Assembly: GCA_945875915.1 (NCBI GenBank)
Contig: CAMCMT010000003.1
Span: forward strand, 41,621-105,620
Reading direction: 5' to 3'
Source: Synechococcus sp. UW140
Lineage (GTDB): Bacteria; Cyanobacteriota; Cyanobacteriia; PCC-6307; Cyanobiaceae
Length of the DNA stretch: 64,000 bases
The position numbers and the translations under genes were made by a program. The notes below the pieces were generated by a model, which was given only the letters and a program-made list of their open reading frames with translations, was not told where the DNA came from and searched no databases. This document shows, piece after piece, positions 56,950-64,000 of this stretch (positions are counted from its first letter, which is position 1; the number at the start of each line of letters is the position of its first letter).

Positions 56950-57195
56950 ATGGTGAGCGAGAAGGGCTACACACTCCGCTGCACGCTCACCTTTGGCGAC
57001 ATCTACGCCCAGATCCTGATCTGGATCCTTGTGATCATGGCCAGCCTGGCTGCCGGCCTGGCCCTGATGGGGGCGACGAAACCGGTGCTGGCCCTGGTGG
57101 GCGTCGGCCTGATCCTGGTGCTGTCGCTGCCCTTCCTGCTCTTCGCCTTCACCACAACCCTGCTCAACCACATCAGCTTTGAACCGACGAACTGA
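56950..57195 (+). CDS. Small two-helix membrane protein
   Basis: This 81-residue protein has two hydrophobic helices: IYAQILIWILVIMASLAAGLALMG and PVLALVGVGLILVLSLPFLLFAFTTTLL. A polar N-terminus (MVSEKGYTLRCTLTFGD) and a short tail HISFEPTN flank them. It looks like a conserved picocyanobacterial membrane protein of unknown function. It stands alone between the ABC transporter and msrA genes. Confidence 0.72.
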   Translation: MVSEKGYTLRCTLTFGDIYAQILIWILVIMASLAAGLALMGATKPVLALVGVGLILVLSLPFLLFAFTTTLLNHISFEPTN

Positions 57196-57317
57196 CCAGA
57201 AGCCAACTAGGTGCAGCTTGCGCAATCAACACCAAAGCAAACGAACCCCCTAGGCGCCTGCACCTGCCCCATCAACGCTGGTTCGAGCCTTCCTACCCTT
57301 GGGAGAACTGCAACCCT

Positions 57318-58082
57318 ATGGGCGTGTTCGGACTCTTCAGCGGCAAGGCCGCCACCAAAGCCAACCTGGTTGCGCCCGAGGCAGCCCTGCCCGGTCGCCC
57401 CAACCCCATCGCCACGGCCGAGCGCCACGTTGTGCTGGGAACGGCCTTAAAAGCTCCCCTCAGCACGTCCCAACAGGAAGCCCTGTTCGGCTGCGGCTGC
57501 TTTTGGGGTGCCGAGAAAGGTTTTTGGCGCCTGCCCGGGGTTGTGACCACGGCCGTGGGCTACGCCGGCGGCTACACCCCCAATCCGAGCTACGAAGAAG
57601 TGTGCAGCGGCCGCACCGGCCACACGGAAGTTGTGCGAGTGGTTTGGGATGTCAACGCTATCGACTTCAGCGACCTCCTGAAGCTCTTTTGGGAATGCCA
57701 CGACCCCACCCAGGGGATGGGCCAGGGCAATGATCGCGGCAGCCAATATCGCTCCGCTATTTACAGTGATGACCCGGCCCTGATCGCGCAAGCCCAGGCC
57801 AGCCGTCACCACTACCAAGGGCAACTCAAGCAGGCTGGCTTGTCAGAAATCACCACCGAAATCGCCAGCGGCAACCCCTTTTATTTTGCTGAAACCCATC
57901 ACCAGCAATACCTGGCCAGACCCGGAGCCAGGCCCTACTGCTCAGCCCAACCCAGTGGCGTAAGCCTGGGGAACTTTGCCGGAGCCACCTTTAAGCTACC
58001 TGCCCCCATCTGGACGCACTACGACTGGGCCATCAGCCACTGCATTCTGCGGGGCGACAACAGCCCAATCCAGGGGGCCTGA
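57318..58082 (+). CDS. msrA: Peptide methionine-S-sulfoxide reductase
   Basis: MsrA (254 residues) reduces S-form methionine sulfoxide in proteins, using thioredoxin. The catalytic Cys is in FGCGCFWGAEKGF, near residue 60. GYAGGYTPNPSYEEVCSGRTGHTEVV and FWECHDPTQGMGQGNDRGSQYRS are family hallmarks, and ETHHQQYLARPGARPYC is the C-terminal active-site part. An N-terminal 45-residue extension (FGLFSGKAATKANLVAPEAAL) is typical of cyanobacterial forms. It protects against photo-oxidative damage. Confidence 0.95.
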   Translation: MGVFGLFSGKAATKANLVAPEAALPGRPNPIATAERHVVLGTALKAPLSTSQQEALFGCGCFWGAEKGFWRLPGVVTTAVGYAGGYTPNPSYEEVCSGRTGHTEVVRVVWDVNAIDFSDLLKLFWECHDPTQGMGQGNDRGSQYRSAIYSDDPALIAQAQASRHHYQGQLKQAGLSEITTEIASGNPFYFAETHHQQYLARPGARPYCSAQPSGVSLGNFAGATFKLPAPIWTHYDWAISHCILRGDNSPIQGA

Positions 58083-58090
58083 TCCCAGCC

Positions 58091-58255
58091 ATGGCTCCCC
58101 TCTCCGATCGGGTTGTGATCCTGGCCATTGCTTGCACCCTCGGTGTAGTCGCAGCCGTGGTTTTTTGGTTCGTGCGGCTCAATCCAGCCCAAGAGGTTCC
58201 CCTGCTGTGGCGAGACACCCCCACCCTGGAACGCCAACCCCTGATAAAAACCTGA
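58091..58255 (+). CDS. 54-residue single-helix membrane protein
   Basis: An ATG-to-TGA frame of 54 codons starts eight bases after msrA. The peptide begins MAPLSDRVV and contains one membrane helix, VILAIACTLGVVAAVVFWFV, followed by a polar tail ending LERQPLIKT. The topology resembles small photosystem or cytochrome complex subunits, but I cannot match it to one. It is probably cotranscribed with msrA. Confidence 0.6.
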   Translation: MAPLSDRVVILAIACTLGVVAAVVFWFVRLNPAQEVPLLWRDTPTLERQPLIKT

Positions 58256-58285
58256 AGCAGGCCTGCTGGTCACTCTTGCAGGACA

Positions 58286-58711
58286 ATGGCGCAGCGCCTG
58301 TCGCGGGGCCCGATCCCGCCCCTTGCCTCCGTAGTCACTTTGGACCCAAACCCGAGCCCGCCAGAGCAGCGCCTGCCCCCCCGGCAGCTCCATCCCCTAC
58401 CGAAGGGGCTGATAGAGCTCTATGGGCTGCTGGCTGTCCTCTTCGTTTTAGTGCCCGAATGGATGGCCGGGGGGGCCCTGGGGAGCCTCAAGGAAGGCCG
58501 AGATGGCAGTCAGCTGCCAGTCACGGCCTCGGCCTGGCGCCGGGTGCCGGAGCTGCGACTAGCCGCCATGGGGCTGGCAGAACTGCGATTGCTGGCCAAG
58601 GCCCTACGCATCCAGGGCTACGCGAGCCTGCGCCGCGACCGACTCACGGTTCAACTACTCAGACGGCTGCAATGGCTCCAGAGCCTACCGGCCTGGTTAC
58701 GCCGGGGCTGA
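58286..58711 (+). CDS. Conserved hypothetical protein
   Basis: This 141-residue protein has a hydrophobic segment GLIELYGLLAVLFVLVPEWMAGGALG in the middle. A helical basic C-terminus follows: RRVPELRLAAMGLAELRLLAKALRIQGYASLRRDRLTVQLLRRL. The first 35 residues are Pro-rich. This looks like a cyanobacterial protein with a membrane-associated helix and a possible DNA- or RNA-binding helical tail. I do not know a function. It ends 77 bases before the tRNA-Pro. Confidence 0.65.
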   Translation: MAQRLSRGPIPPLASVVTLDPNPSPPEQRLPPRQLHPLPKGLIELYGLLAVLFVLVPEWMAGGALGSLKEGRDGSQLPVTASAWRRVPELRLAAMGLAELRLLAKALRIQGYASLRRDRLTVQLLRRLQWLQSLPAWLRRG

Positions 58712-58788
58712 CGCTTGCCCCGGAAAGACCGGCAAGGTCAAATCCAAGCCCCGGGGCAGGGTTTGGCGCTGTGATAACTTCGTTTTGC

Positions 58789-58862
58789 CGGGGCGTAGCG
58801 CAGCTTGGTAGCGCACCACTTTGGGGTAGTGGGGGTCGCAGGTTCAAATCCTGTCGCTCCGA
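58789..58862 (+). tRNA. trnP: tRNA-Pro (GGG)
   Basis: The 74-base sequence folds into a full cloverleaf. The acceptor stem CGGGGCG pairs with CGCTCCG (one G-U), followed by discriminator A. The D arm is GCGC/GCGC. The anticodon stem CCACT/AGTGG encloses loop TTGGGGT, giving anticodon GGG after U33. The T arm is GCAGG-TTCAAAT-CCTGT. No CCA is encoded. Its 3' end borders an integrase gene and is the likely attachment site. Confidence 0.93.
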
Positions 58863-58893
58863 TTCAATAACAACGGCAAATTCCAGTCATAGA

Positions 58894-58921
58894 ACCGCTT
58901 CTCCCGAGAGGCGGTTTTTTT
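58894..58921 (+). terminator. Rho-independent terminator after the tRNA
   Basis: ACCGCTTCTC pairs with GAGAGGCGGT (one G-U), followed by a run of seven T residues. It ends the tRNA transcript 32 bases after the tRNA and insulates the integrase gene. Confidence 0.85.
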
Positions 58922-58990
58922 GTATGGGCCCAAACGGGCCAACCTGGGTCAAAAAACTAGGCATGATTAGGCAAGCCATTAGGCAAGCCC

Positions 58991-60061
58991 ATGCTTCTTG
59001 ACGACGCCATCGCAGCCCTTAACGAGCGCCTCAAAGCGGGCCGACACCGGTGCCGGGTCCAGCGAATGAACCAACGCCTATACCTTCGCGCCACGCTTCC
59101 ATCGCGCTCGGGGGGAGCCTCCTCTCAGCAACGCCTACCCATCGGAAATGCCACGCCCATTGAGCTAGCGCAAGCTGAGGTGCTTGCGATCCAACTCAGC
59201 TTGGAGATCCAGAACGGGACCTTCGCCTGGATAAACTGGATCAAGGACGAAGAAGAGCTTAAGTCAGAAGAATCAAAAACCCATACAGTCCGAGACTTCA
59301 TCAAAGCAGCCGAACGGCTGCATGCCTCGAAGTACGCAAAAAATCCTGAACGGGGAAAAGAAAGCTGGAGTAAAAAGTGGAAACCGGCACTCAATAAGCT
59401 GCCAAGCTCTGGCCCAGCCTCAGAAGCCGTTCTTCTAAGAGTTATCCAGCAAATGCCAGCATCAACGGCTGGCCGCAGAGACCAGGGAAATCTGCTTGCT
59501 CACATCGCCGAGAGCATCAATATAGATCCTCAGAAGCTACGGAAAGCGTCCCATGGCTACGGCGTAGCTAAGCTAACGAAGCGAGATATTCCATCGGACG
59601 AAAAAATTGTAGAATGCTACGAGAAGCTTCGCGAACCCCATTGGAAATGGGCATGGGGTTGTTGCGCAACATTTGGCCTTAGGCCCCACGAGCTAGTGGA
59701 GGTAGAAATAAATCCAGACGGAACAGCTACCGTTAGCGACAAAACCAAAACAGGAAGTCGAATCGTGAAAGCATGTCTATCAATTTGGATAGACAAGTTC
59801 AATCTAATGTGTCCCCACCGACCAACGCAATCAGTCAACTCACTAGCGAAAGTATTTGGGGACGCCCTAGATCGAGCTGGCATATCCATGAGGCCCTACT
59901 CCCTTCGGCATGCCTATGCCTTAAGGCTACTTTCATTAGGCGTTCCCCCCGAACTCGGCGCCCGACTCATGGGGCACAGCGTCCAAATGCATACCCAGAC
60001 CTATCAGCGCTGGATCGACGCCGATCGGATCAAGAAGTCGATGGAACGATTCAACCTTTGA
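58991..60061 (+). CDS. int: Tyrosine recombinase/integrase
   Basis: This 356-residue recombinase has its catalytic residues in the C-terminal half. The first Arg is in FGLRPHELVE near residue 230, HxxR in SLRHAYALRLL near 305, a second His in MGHSVQMH, and the nucleophile Tyr in TYQRWID near 338. The N-terminal 170 residues form the arm- and core-binding parts. It should integrate the element at the 3' end of the adjacent tRNA-Pro and, with an excisionase, remove it. The gene lies 130 bases after the tRNA, read in the same direction, as usual for tRNA-targeted elements. The base composition is A+T-richer than the host genes. Confidence 0.94.
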   Translation: MLLDDAIAALNERLKAGRHRCRVQRMNQRLYLRATLPSRSGGASSQQRLPIGNATPIELAQAEVLAIQLSLEIQNGTFAWINWIKDEEELKSEESKTHTVRDFIKAAERLHASKYAKNPERGKESWSKKWKPALNKLPSSGPASEAVLLRVIQQMPASTAGRRDQGNLLAHIAESINIDPQKLRKASHGYGVAKLTKRDIPSDEKIVECYEKLREPHWKWAWGCCATFGLRPHELVEVEINPDGTATVSDKTKTGSRIVKACLSIWIDKFNLMCPHRPTQSVNSLAKVFGDALDRAGISMRPYSLRHAYALRLLSLGVPPELGARLMGHSVQMHTQTYQRWIDADRIKKSMERFNL

Positions 60062-60078
60062 TTCCGACTTCAGTGAGC

Positions 60079-60107
60079 TTGCCCCGTCAACCAAATTAGG
60101 TTACAAT
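60079..60107 (+). promoter_or_regulatory. Sigma-70-type promoter
   Basis: TTGCCC (60079-60084) and TACAAT (60102-60107) are separated by 17 bases. The start of the small HTH-like gene follows 22 bases after the -10 element. Confidence 0.6.
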
Positions 60108-60128
60108 GGGGCTACTCCTGCAAGGCCC

Positions 60129-60428
60129 ATGAACGACCCCGAACTCCTTCACCGCCTAGACGTACTCGAGCGACTAATTCGAGAAATGATGGCGCGAAAT
60201 GCGACAATGCCAGATAACGACTGGATAACCGCTGAAGACTTTGCAAAACTAGCAGGAATTTCAAACGGTCGTGCCGTAAACTATTTACTAAGTCAAGGCG
60301 TTTTTAATTCTAAATGTGTTCGCAATGTTGGCACGCCTGTTCGCCCCAAATACCGATTTCACAAGAAGCTCGCCCACGAGGCTTTCCTGAATCGGGGCAC
60401 ACAAATGGCAAAACGCATAAAAGCTTGA
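60129..60428 (+). CDS. Small HTH-like protein of the integrative element
   Basis: This 99-residue protein starts with a helical segment (LLHRLDVLERLIREMMAR) that may dimerise. It continues with WITAEDFAKLAGISNGRAVNYLLSQGVF, which looks like a helix-turn-helix or winged helix. A basic tail KYRFHKKLAHEAFLNRG follows. Its size, its place after the integrase and its own promoter suit a recombination directionality factor (excisionase) or a repressor. That role is inference only; no family was recognised. Confidence 0.7.
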   Translation: MNDPELLHRLDVLERLIREMMARNATMPDNDWITAEDFAKLAGISNGRAVNYLLSQGVFNSKCVRNVGTPVRPKYRFHKKLAHEAFLNRGTQMAKRIKA

Positions 60429-60563
60429 TACACACCGTAGCAACCCAGCCCGATCAAGCCTTTTGACTCCAGGGCTCTCAAGCTACTCATAAAAAAGGGC
60501 AGAAAAGCAATGGTACCAGGCTTTATGCATCATTCAATCCTTAAAGCATCTTCGAGGTAGAAG

Positions 60564-60803
60564 TCAAATAAATACGGTATAATTCCTATAACTATAGAAG
60601 AAGAAAGTAGCACAAATAAAATCTGCTAACTGCCACCGCGCACTCAACCCTGTCGTTTCCGTATCAACCCCTACAGGAACTCCCTTGTCCAAAATCTCAG
60701 CGCATTGCATTTCTAAAAAGCGCCACTTCTCGGGCTTGGAGACCACATCAAAATCGACCCGCTCAAGGGTCTTGCTGTACTGCTCAGTTTTGAGTGAAGG
60801 CAC
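60564..60803 (-). pseudogene. Truncated DEDD exonuclease/DNA polymerase A-like remnant
   Basis: A 79-codon frame (GTG start) reads like the beginning of a proofreading exonuclease domain of a family A DNA polymerase. KPEKWRFLEMQCAEI is followed by the catalytic motif I segment VGVDTETTGLSA. Then the similarity stops and the frame ends in an unrelated Phe/Tyr-rich stretch. Without motifs II and III and a polymerase domain it cannot be active. It sits just downstream of the primase-helicase, where a replication gene would be expected. I read it as a deletion remnant. Confidence 0.55.
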
Positions 60804-60870
60804 GGAGCTCAGTGGTGTAGGTGGATGGACGAACTACTCGAAACACTGTTTGAACCAAAAGCTGGGGAGG

Positions 60871-60898
60871 AAAAAAGGGAGAGTCAGCGCACTCTCCC
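60871..60898 (-). terminator. Rho-independent terminator of the primase-helicase gene
   Basis: On the minus strand GGGAGAGT and ACTCTCCC form a perfect 8-bp stem with a six-base loop, followed by six T residues. It lies 21 bases after the primase-helicase stop and separates it from the polymerase remnant. Confidence 0.9.
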
Positions 60899-60919
60899 CT
60901 GGGCCACCACTTTGAGATT

Positions 60920-63900
60920 CTACCCCAACCCGTTCCCAAACAGGTGATCTAAGCCGAAATCAGCAACGAATCGGCTCGGATCTACTACGTGCTCTGGCCG
61001 CACTCGGGGGACATAGGGGTTTTCCCACGGTTGATGGCCGGTGTCAGCCAGTCCTCCGCCTCCATCTCCGCCGCCAGGCCCGCTGGGGTCCAGGTCTCCG
61101 GGTCCAGGGCCTGCAGCTTCAGGTAAGCCTCCCTCAGCCTCCCCCTCCAGAAGTGGAGCTGCCTCCCCCTCCGGGCCTTCTCCGCCTTGGTCATTCTCAT
61201 TAGTCTCAGCTGAGTCTTCATCTTGGACCTCGTGCGTTGTGTGTGCCCCGGTGCCATTTGATCGATCCGAGCTCGAATCCCCTGCGGTAACAGGGATCTG
61301 ATTCGATCGAAAATTTTGAGTGATCGAATCAACTGGCAATTTGATCGAATCAACCGGCTCCTCTATGGGAGCGTCCTCGGGGGGATCACCCCCTGGGGTT
61401 TCGTCGGTTTGATTCGAGCAAACCTCTTCAGGGCAATTTGACGTGATCGAATCAGATCCTTGTCGCTGCAGTAGTTCTGGGGGTGAATCAATAAAACGAT
61501 CAAAACTGCAAGGCAACGCACGAGTTCTAAAGAGGAGAGGAGCGCGTCCAGCTTTGAGACCGGTCTTAGCCCCCTCCTCCAGCATCCCGTTCTCTACCCA
61601 CCGCTTCAGCCACCTCTTCACGGTCAGAGCTCCGGGCACCTTCACCCGATCCCCCTGCATGCCCCTGAGACGCCCCCCGAGGGCGAGCCAAGCCTCCTCA
61701 GCGGTGACGCCAACCTGGATGGCATTCCCGGCGGCTCGCTGGTCCTTAGAGGCCTGCTTCACGATGTCGAGCAGCACGGTGAAGGGGTCCTCATCGCCCT
61801 GGCCGGCATCCAGCCGCCTGACCGTGGGGGTGTAGTCGTCGATTGAGAAGGCGAAGTTCTCGTCGCGGGTCACCTTCAGGAGGTCCCCCTCCCGGCCAGC
61901 CCTGGACTTCTTGATCTGGATCATCCTCACCGAGCTCGGCGTCTCACCCCTCTCCCGCAAGGCGTCACGCTCGTCGTCCTTGAGCGCCCGCAGGTGCCAC
62001 TGCTCGTCCACGGCATTGACCAGATACCGGTTCCCCCGGATCTCGCCATTGGCGTTGTCGTGGTGAATCCAGACAATCGAGCAGGCCGGAAAGTCCTCGC
62101 TCTTCAGGCCGCCATTGGCCTCGGAGTACCAGTAGAGGGGGGCAGCGAAGGCCTTCTCGATCTCTGAGACCTGCATGCGACTGCTGCAACTCCCAATCGA
62201 ATCGACCACCACCAGGGCCGGCTTGTACTCCCGCACCCAGTCCGAGAACTCCCGCATGTGGTTCATCTGGAACCCGGTCTTGAGCACAAACCAGGGGTCC
62301 TTTCCACACGGGTTGATGTCGTGGTCAGCCAGGTCCCGCTTGAGCTTGCTGAGGGTCTGATCGCTCTGGATCCACAGCACAGGGCCTTGGGCAACCTGGA
62401 CATCGATCCCCCGCACCCGCATGGTGGCGCCGGTCCCCACAGCCTTGGCCAGGCCCATGGCCGCGCTGGTCTTGCCGACCCCACCCGCTGAGTGCAGGAT
62501 CGTCTGGGAGGGCCGAGCCAGCAGGTTGGGGATCACGAAATCCATGTCCTGGACCTCGTTGAACCAGTTGGCAGAGGTGTTCTGCCGGTCGCAGTCGACC
62601 TTGTAGAGGTACTCCATAAGGGCCGCATCGCAGTCCTTACCGGTGAGCCTGCTGCGGCCCGAGTCAGCCGCCAGGCGAGCCATCCGGTCGTAGGCAACAG
62701 CCGGGTTGCGCTCCTCGTCGCGGATCTGGCGCAGGGCCTCGAAGAACTCCACGGAGTCCAGATCCACCCGAGGGCGTTCGATTACCTCGCGCTTCTGGGC
62801 CTGCACGTCCTGGGGATACTGGAAGCCAAGGGCCTCAGCAATCTCAGCGACGTACATCTCGAGATCAGGACCCTGGGGCCGGCTGGCGTAGAGGTCGTTG
62901 CTCTGGATCTTGTGGACGAAATCCAGTACGTCCCCGCCGACGCCGCAAGCTTTGCAATCCCAGCAGCCATTCTCTGCATTGACCTGGAACGTGGTTCCAC
63001 TGGTGCCACCGTGCCAAGGGCAACCAGACATCAGCTGGGGCTTACTACCGTTGCGCTCCTTCCAGCCGTAACGATCAAAGGCCTCATGCTTGAAAATGAG
63101 CTCCTGAAGCCTTGGCTGCAACAGGCTTTGCACCTCTTCTCGAAAAAACCAACCCCGGATCTGCTTTGTCGGAACAACCGTGTCTCCAACAGCAGCATCA
63201 AGGGCCTTCCAATCAGCATCAGACAGCCAAACCTGCGGCTTACGGAAAGCTCGAAAGGCTTCTAGCAGCCATTCAGGAGCATCTGCAACTTTGCCTTCAT
63301 TGTAGTTAAGAAAGTAATACTTTTTAGAAGTAACTGGATGGGGGCTGCCAGGCAGAACACTTTGGCAGCGATTAAAGCGAATCGCCACCTCCTCATACTC
63401 TGGGTCAAGAGCACCACCTTTGATCTTTTGTTGATCAGCCGTACCTAAAAACCACTCATTATCCTCCTTTCTCAAAATCAACATATTGACGTGCTTCAAT
63501 TCAGCCACTAATGAAATCGGCAGCTTGTAGAGCAGCTGCCTGCGGCCTGGCCTGCCAGAGGTCCAACTCATGGTCGATTCCTGGCCCAAGGCCTCGTAGG
63601 CCTCTTCGCCCACCTTGTCCCTGAAGCGTTGATCCGCCTGATGCCCGTCGATGTCGATCGCCACCAGGCCATGGCTCAGCTCACCGGTCACGACCCCGAG
63701 CCCTTGGTAGACCCCCTTGCTCTTGTAGGCGACCTCCACATCGATCCGGCGCATGGGCTTTTCAGTCCAGCCAGTGACGTAGGTGTCCTTGCCTGCCACG
63801 GGAATCAGTGCCCAGTCGGTAGGGAAAACCCCCATTTCAAGCAGCTTGATCGGGCCGCGTCCCTTTACGTGGTGTAAATACCGAGACCCGAATGCCCTGA

Positions 63901-63949
63901 TCAGAGGGTGAACAGGGTGGAATGACGGTCTGTCATTCTGGAGGCGCAA
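60920..63949 (-). CDS. Primase-polymerase/zinc finger/helicase fusion (element replication protein)
   Basis: This 1009-residue protein has an N-terminal archaeo-eukaryotic primase (PrimPol) region at about 30-240, with the acidic pair in LVAIDIDGHQ. A CHC2-type zinc finger (CPWHGG and CKACGVGGDVLDF) lies at about 310-345. A RecA-like helicase at about 465-700 has Walker A HSAGGVGKTSAAMG and Walker B ALVVVDSIGS. A winged-helix-like segment follows at about 760-810. The last 170 residues are low complexity, with repeated DSI and a Gly/Glu/Pro tail. It likely starts and unwinds element DNA replication. The TTG at 63949 gives the long form; the ATG at 63835 (MGVFPTDWALIPV) is a strong alternative. 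Confidence 0.88.
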   Translation of the reverse strand: MRLQNDRPSFHPVHPLIRAFGSRYLHHVKGRGPIKLLEMGVFPTDWALIPVAGKDTYVTGWTEKPMRRIDVEVAYKSKGVYQGLGVVTGELSHGLVAIDIDGHQADQRFRDKVGEEAYEALGQESTMSWTSGRPGRRQLLYKLPISLVAELKHVNMLILRKEDNEWFLGTADQQKIKGGALDPEYEEVAIRFNRCQSVLPGSPHPVTSKKYYFLNYNEGKVADAPEWLLEAFRAFRKPQVWLSDADWKALDAAVGDTVVPTKQIRGWFFREEVQSLLQPRLQELIFKHEAFDRYGWKERNGSKPQLMSGCPWHGGTSGTTFQVNAENGCWDCKACGVGGDVLDFVHKIQSNDLYASRPQGPDLEMYVAEIAEALGFQYPQDVQAQKREVIERPRVDLDSVEFFEALRQIRDEERNPAVAYDRMARLAADSGRSRLTGKDCDAALMEYLYKVDCDRQNTSANWFNEVQDMDFVIPNLLARPSQTILHSAGGVGKTSAAMGLAKAVGTGATMRVRGIDVQVAQGPVLWIQSDQTLSKLKRDLADHDINPCGKDPWFVLKTGFQMNHMREFSDWVREYKPALVVVDSIGSCSSRMQVSEIEKAFAAPLYWYSEANGGLKSEDFPACSIVWIHHDNANGEIRGNRYLVNAVDEQWHLRALKDDERDALRERGETPSSVRMIQIKKSRAGREGDLLKVTRDENFAFSIDDYTPTVRRLDAGQGDEDPFTVLLDIVKQASKDQRAAGNAIQVGVTAEEAWLALGGRLRGMQGDRVKVPGALTVKRWLKRWVENGMLEEGAKTGLKAGRAPLLFRTRALPCSFDRFIDSPPELLQRQGSDSITSNCPEEVCSNQTDETPGGDPPEDAPIEEPVDSIKLPVDSITQNFRSNQIPVTAGDSSSDRSNGTGAHTTHEVQDEDSAETNENDQGGEGPEGEAAPLLEGEAEGGLPEAAGPGPGDLDPSGPGGGDGGGGLADTGHQPWENPYVPRVRPEHVVDPSRFVADFGLDHLFGNGLG
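61299..61454. repeat. Cluster of TGATCGAATCA-type repeats inside the primase-helicase gene
   Basis: TGATCGAATCA occurs exactly at 61321-61331, 61342-61352 and 61444-61454. TGATTCGATCG, its reverse complement but for the last base, is at 61299-61309. Degenerate copies lie at 61258 and 61409. In the gene they encode DSI and SNQ-like segments, always with the same codons (GAT TCG ATC). They could be iterons of an origin or protein-binding sites placed in coding sequence. Confidence 0.65.
63921..63937. promoter_or_regulatory. Inverted repeat at the start of the primase-helicase gene
   Basis: AATGAC-GGTCT-GTCATT is a 6+5+6 inverted repeat. It lies in the first codons of the long form of the gene, or upstream of it if the ATG at 63835 is used. 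It may be an operator for autoregulation or for the small HTH-like protein. Confidence 0.4.
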
Positions 63950-64000
63950 CTACGCCTCGTTGATCCACGATGAATCGTGACGATTGACTTGTCAAGTCTT

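Larger units (their letters stand above)
58789..64000 (+). mobile_element. tRNA-Pro-associated integrative element, left part
   Basis: The region begins at the 3' end of an intact tRNA-Pro. It holds a tyrosine recombinase, a small HTH-like protein, a truncated exonuclease/polymerase gene, and a primase-helicase. It contains no housekeeping genes and has mixed base composition. This gene set is that of a replicating or satellite-like integrative element; the layout resembles the tycheposons described in marine picocyanobacteria. The attachment site duplicate and other end are not in the window. The boundary at the tRNA is inferred. Confidence 0.75.

Noticed and set aside
57976..59001. A 341-codon plus-strand frame running over several small genes and the tRNA
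   Set aside because: It passes through msrA's end, two other likely genes and the tRNA-Pro, and has low-complexity composition.
60578..60583. TATAAT in the gap after the small HTH-like gene
   Set aside because: No -35 at the right distance and no gene follows on that strand.

Overview
The window looks like a chromosome segment of a high-G+C alpha-picocyanobacterium (Cyanobium or a subcluster 5 Synechococcus relative). It carries cyanobacterial and plastid-lineage genes (cytochrome c6, Ycf51, PAM68 family, DUF1816, DUF3288, DUF4332, TamB), dense gene packing and many 4-8 base overlaps. The assignment is an inference from gene content and composition; there is no 16S gene here.

Layout. 0-14 kb: a class II aldolase, a CPA-type cation/proton antiporter, RecQ, a solitary Nif11-like small protein, a DUF1499 gene overlapping an SbcD/YhaO-like nuclease, its SbcC/YhaN-like ATPase partner, ClpB, and small exported proteins. 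14-20 kb: cytochrome c6 with a clear terminator, an SDR epimerase overlapping hemE, and glgB. 20-25 kb: a CocE/NonD hydrolase, a PstS/SphX phosphate-binding protein, and an exported protein fusing a histidine phosphatase to a PAP2 phosphatase. The last two lie in visibly A+T-richer DNA and look like a phosphate-scavenging pair. 25-34 kb: small cyanobacterial proteins, Ycf51, the very long TamB, then the overlapping chain ROK kinase-proA-folB. 34-38 kb: an SOS unit in which a perfect LexA box sits across the stop codon of an uncharacterised gene and precedes umuD-umuC, followed by an ankyrin protein.

38-57 kb is a housekeeping block: dnaG, a DMT transporter, a lipoprotein, ruvA, rpsO, a PAM68-family gene, dnaE, gatA, a DUF1816 gene, a SpoU-type rRNA methyltransferase with a very long basic low-complexity N-terminus, Mini-RNase III, a STAS protein, carA, trpD, a DUF3288 gene and an ABC exporter. 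57-58.8 kb has msrA and small proteins, one of only 54 residues.

58.8 kb to the window end is the left part of an integrative element. An intact tRNA-Pro(GGG) is followed by a tyrosine recombinase, a small helix-turn-helix-like protein with a good promoter, a truncated DEDD-exonuclease/DNA-polymerase remnant, and a 1009-residue primase-polymerase/zinc-finger/helicase. The last has its own terminator and a cluster of repeated TGATCGAATCA-type sites inside its 3' part. The arrangement resembles the tRNA-targeted integrative elements (tycheposons) and satellites of marine picocyanobacteria; the right end and cargo lie outside the window.

The points I consider most worth following up are the two-phosphatase fusion, the tRNA-Pro element with its iteron-like repeats and polymerase remnant, and the SOS operator embedded in coding sequence.
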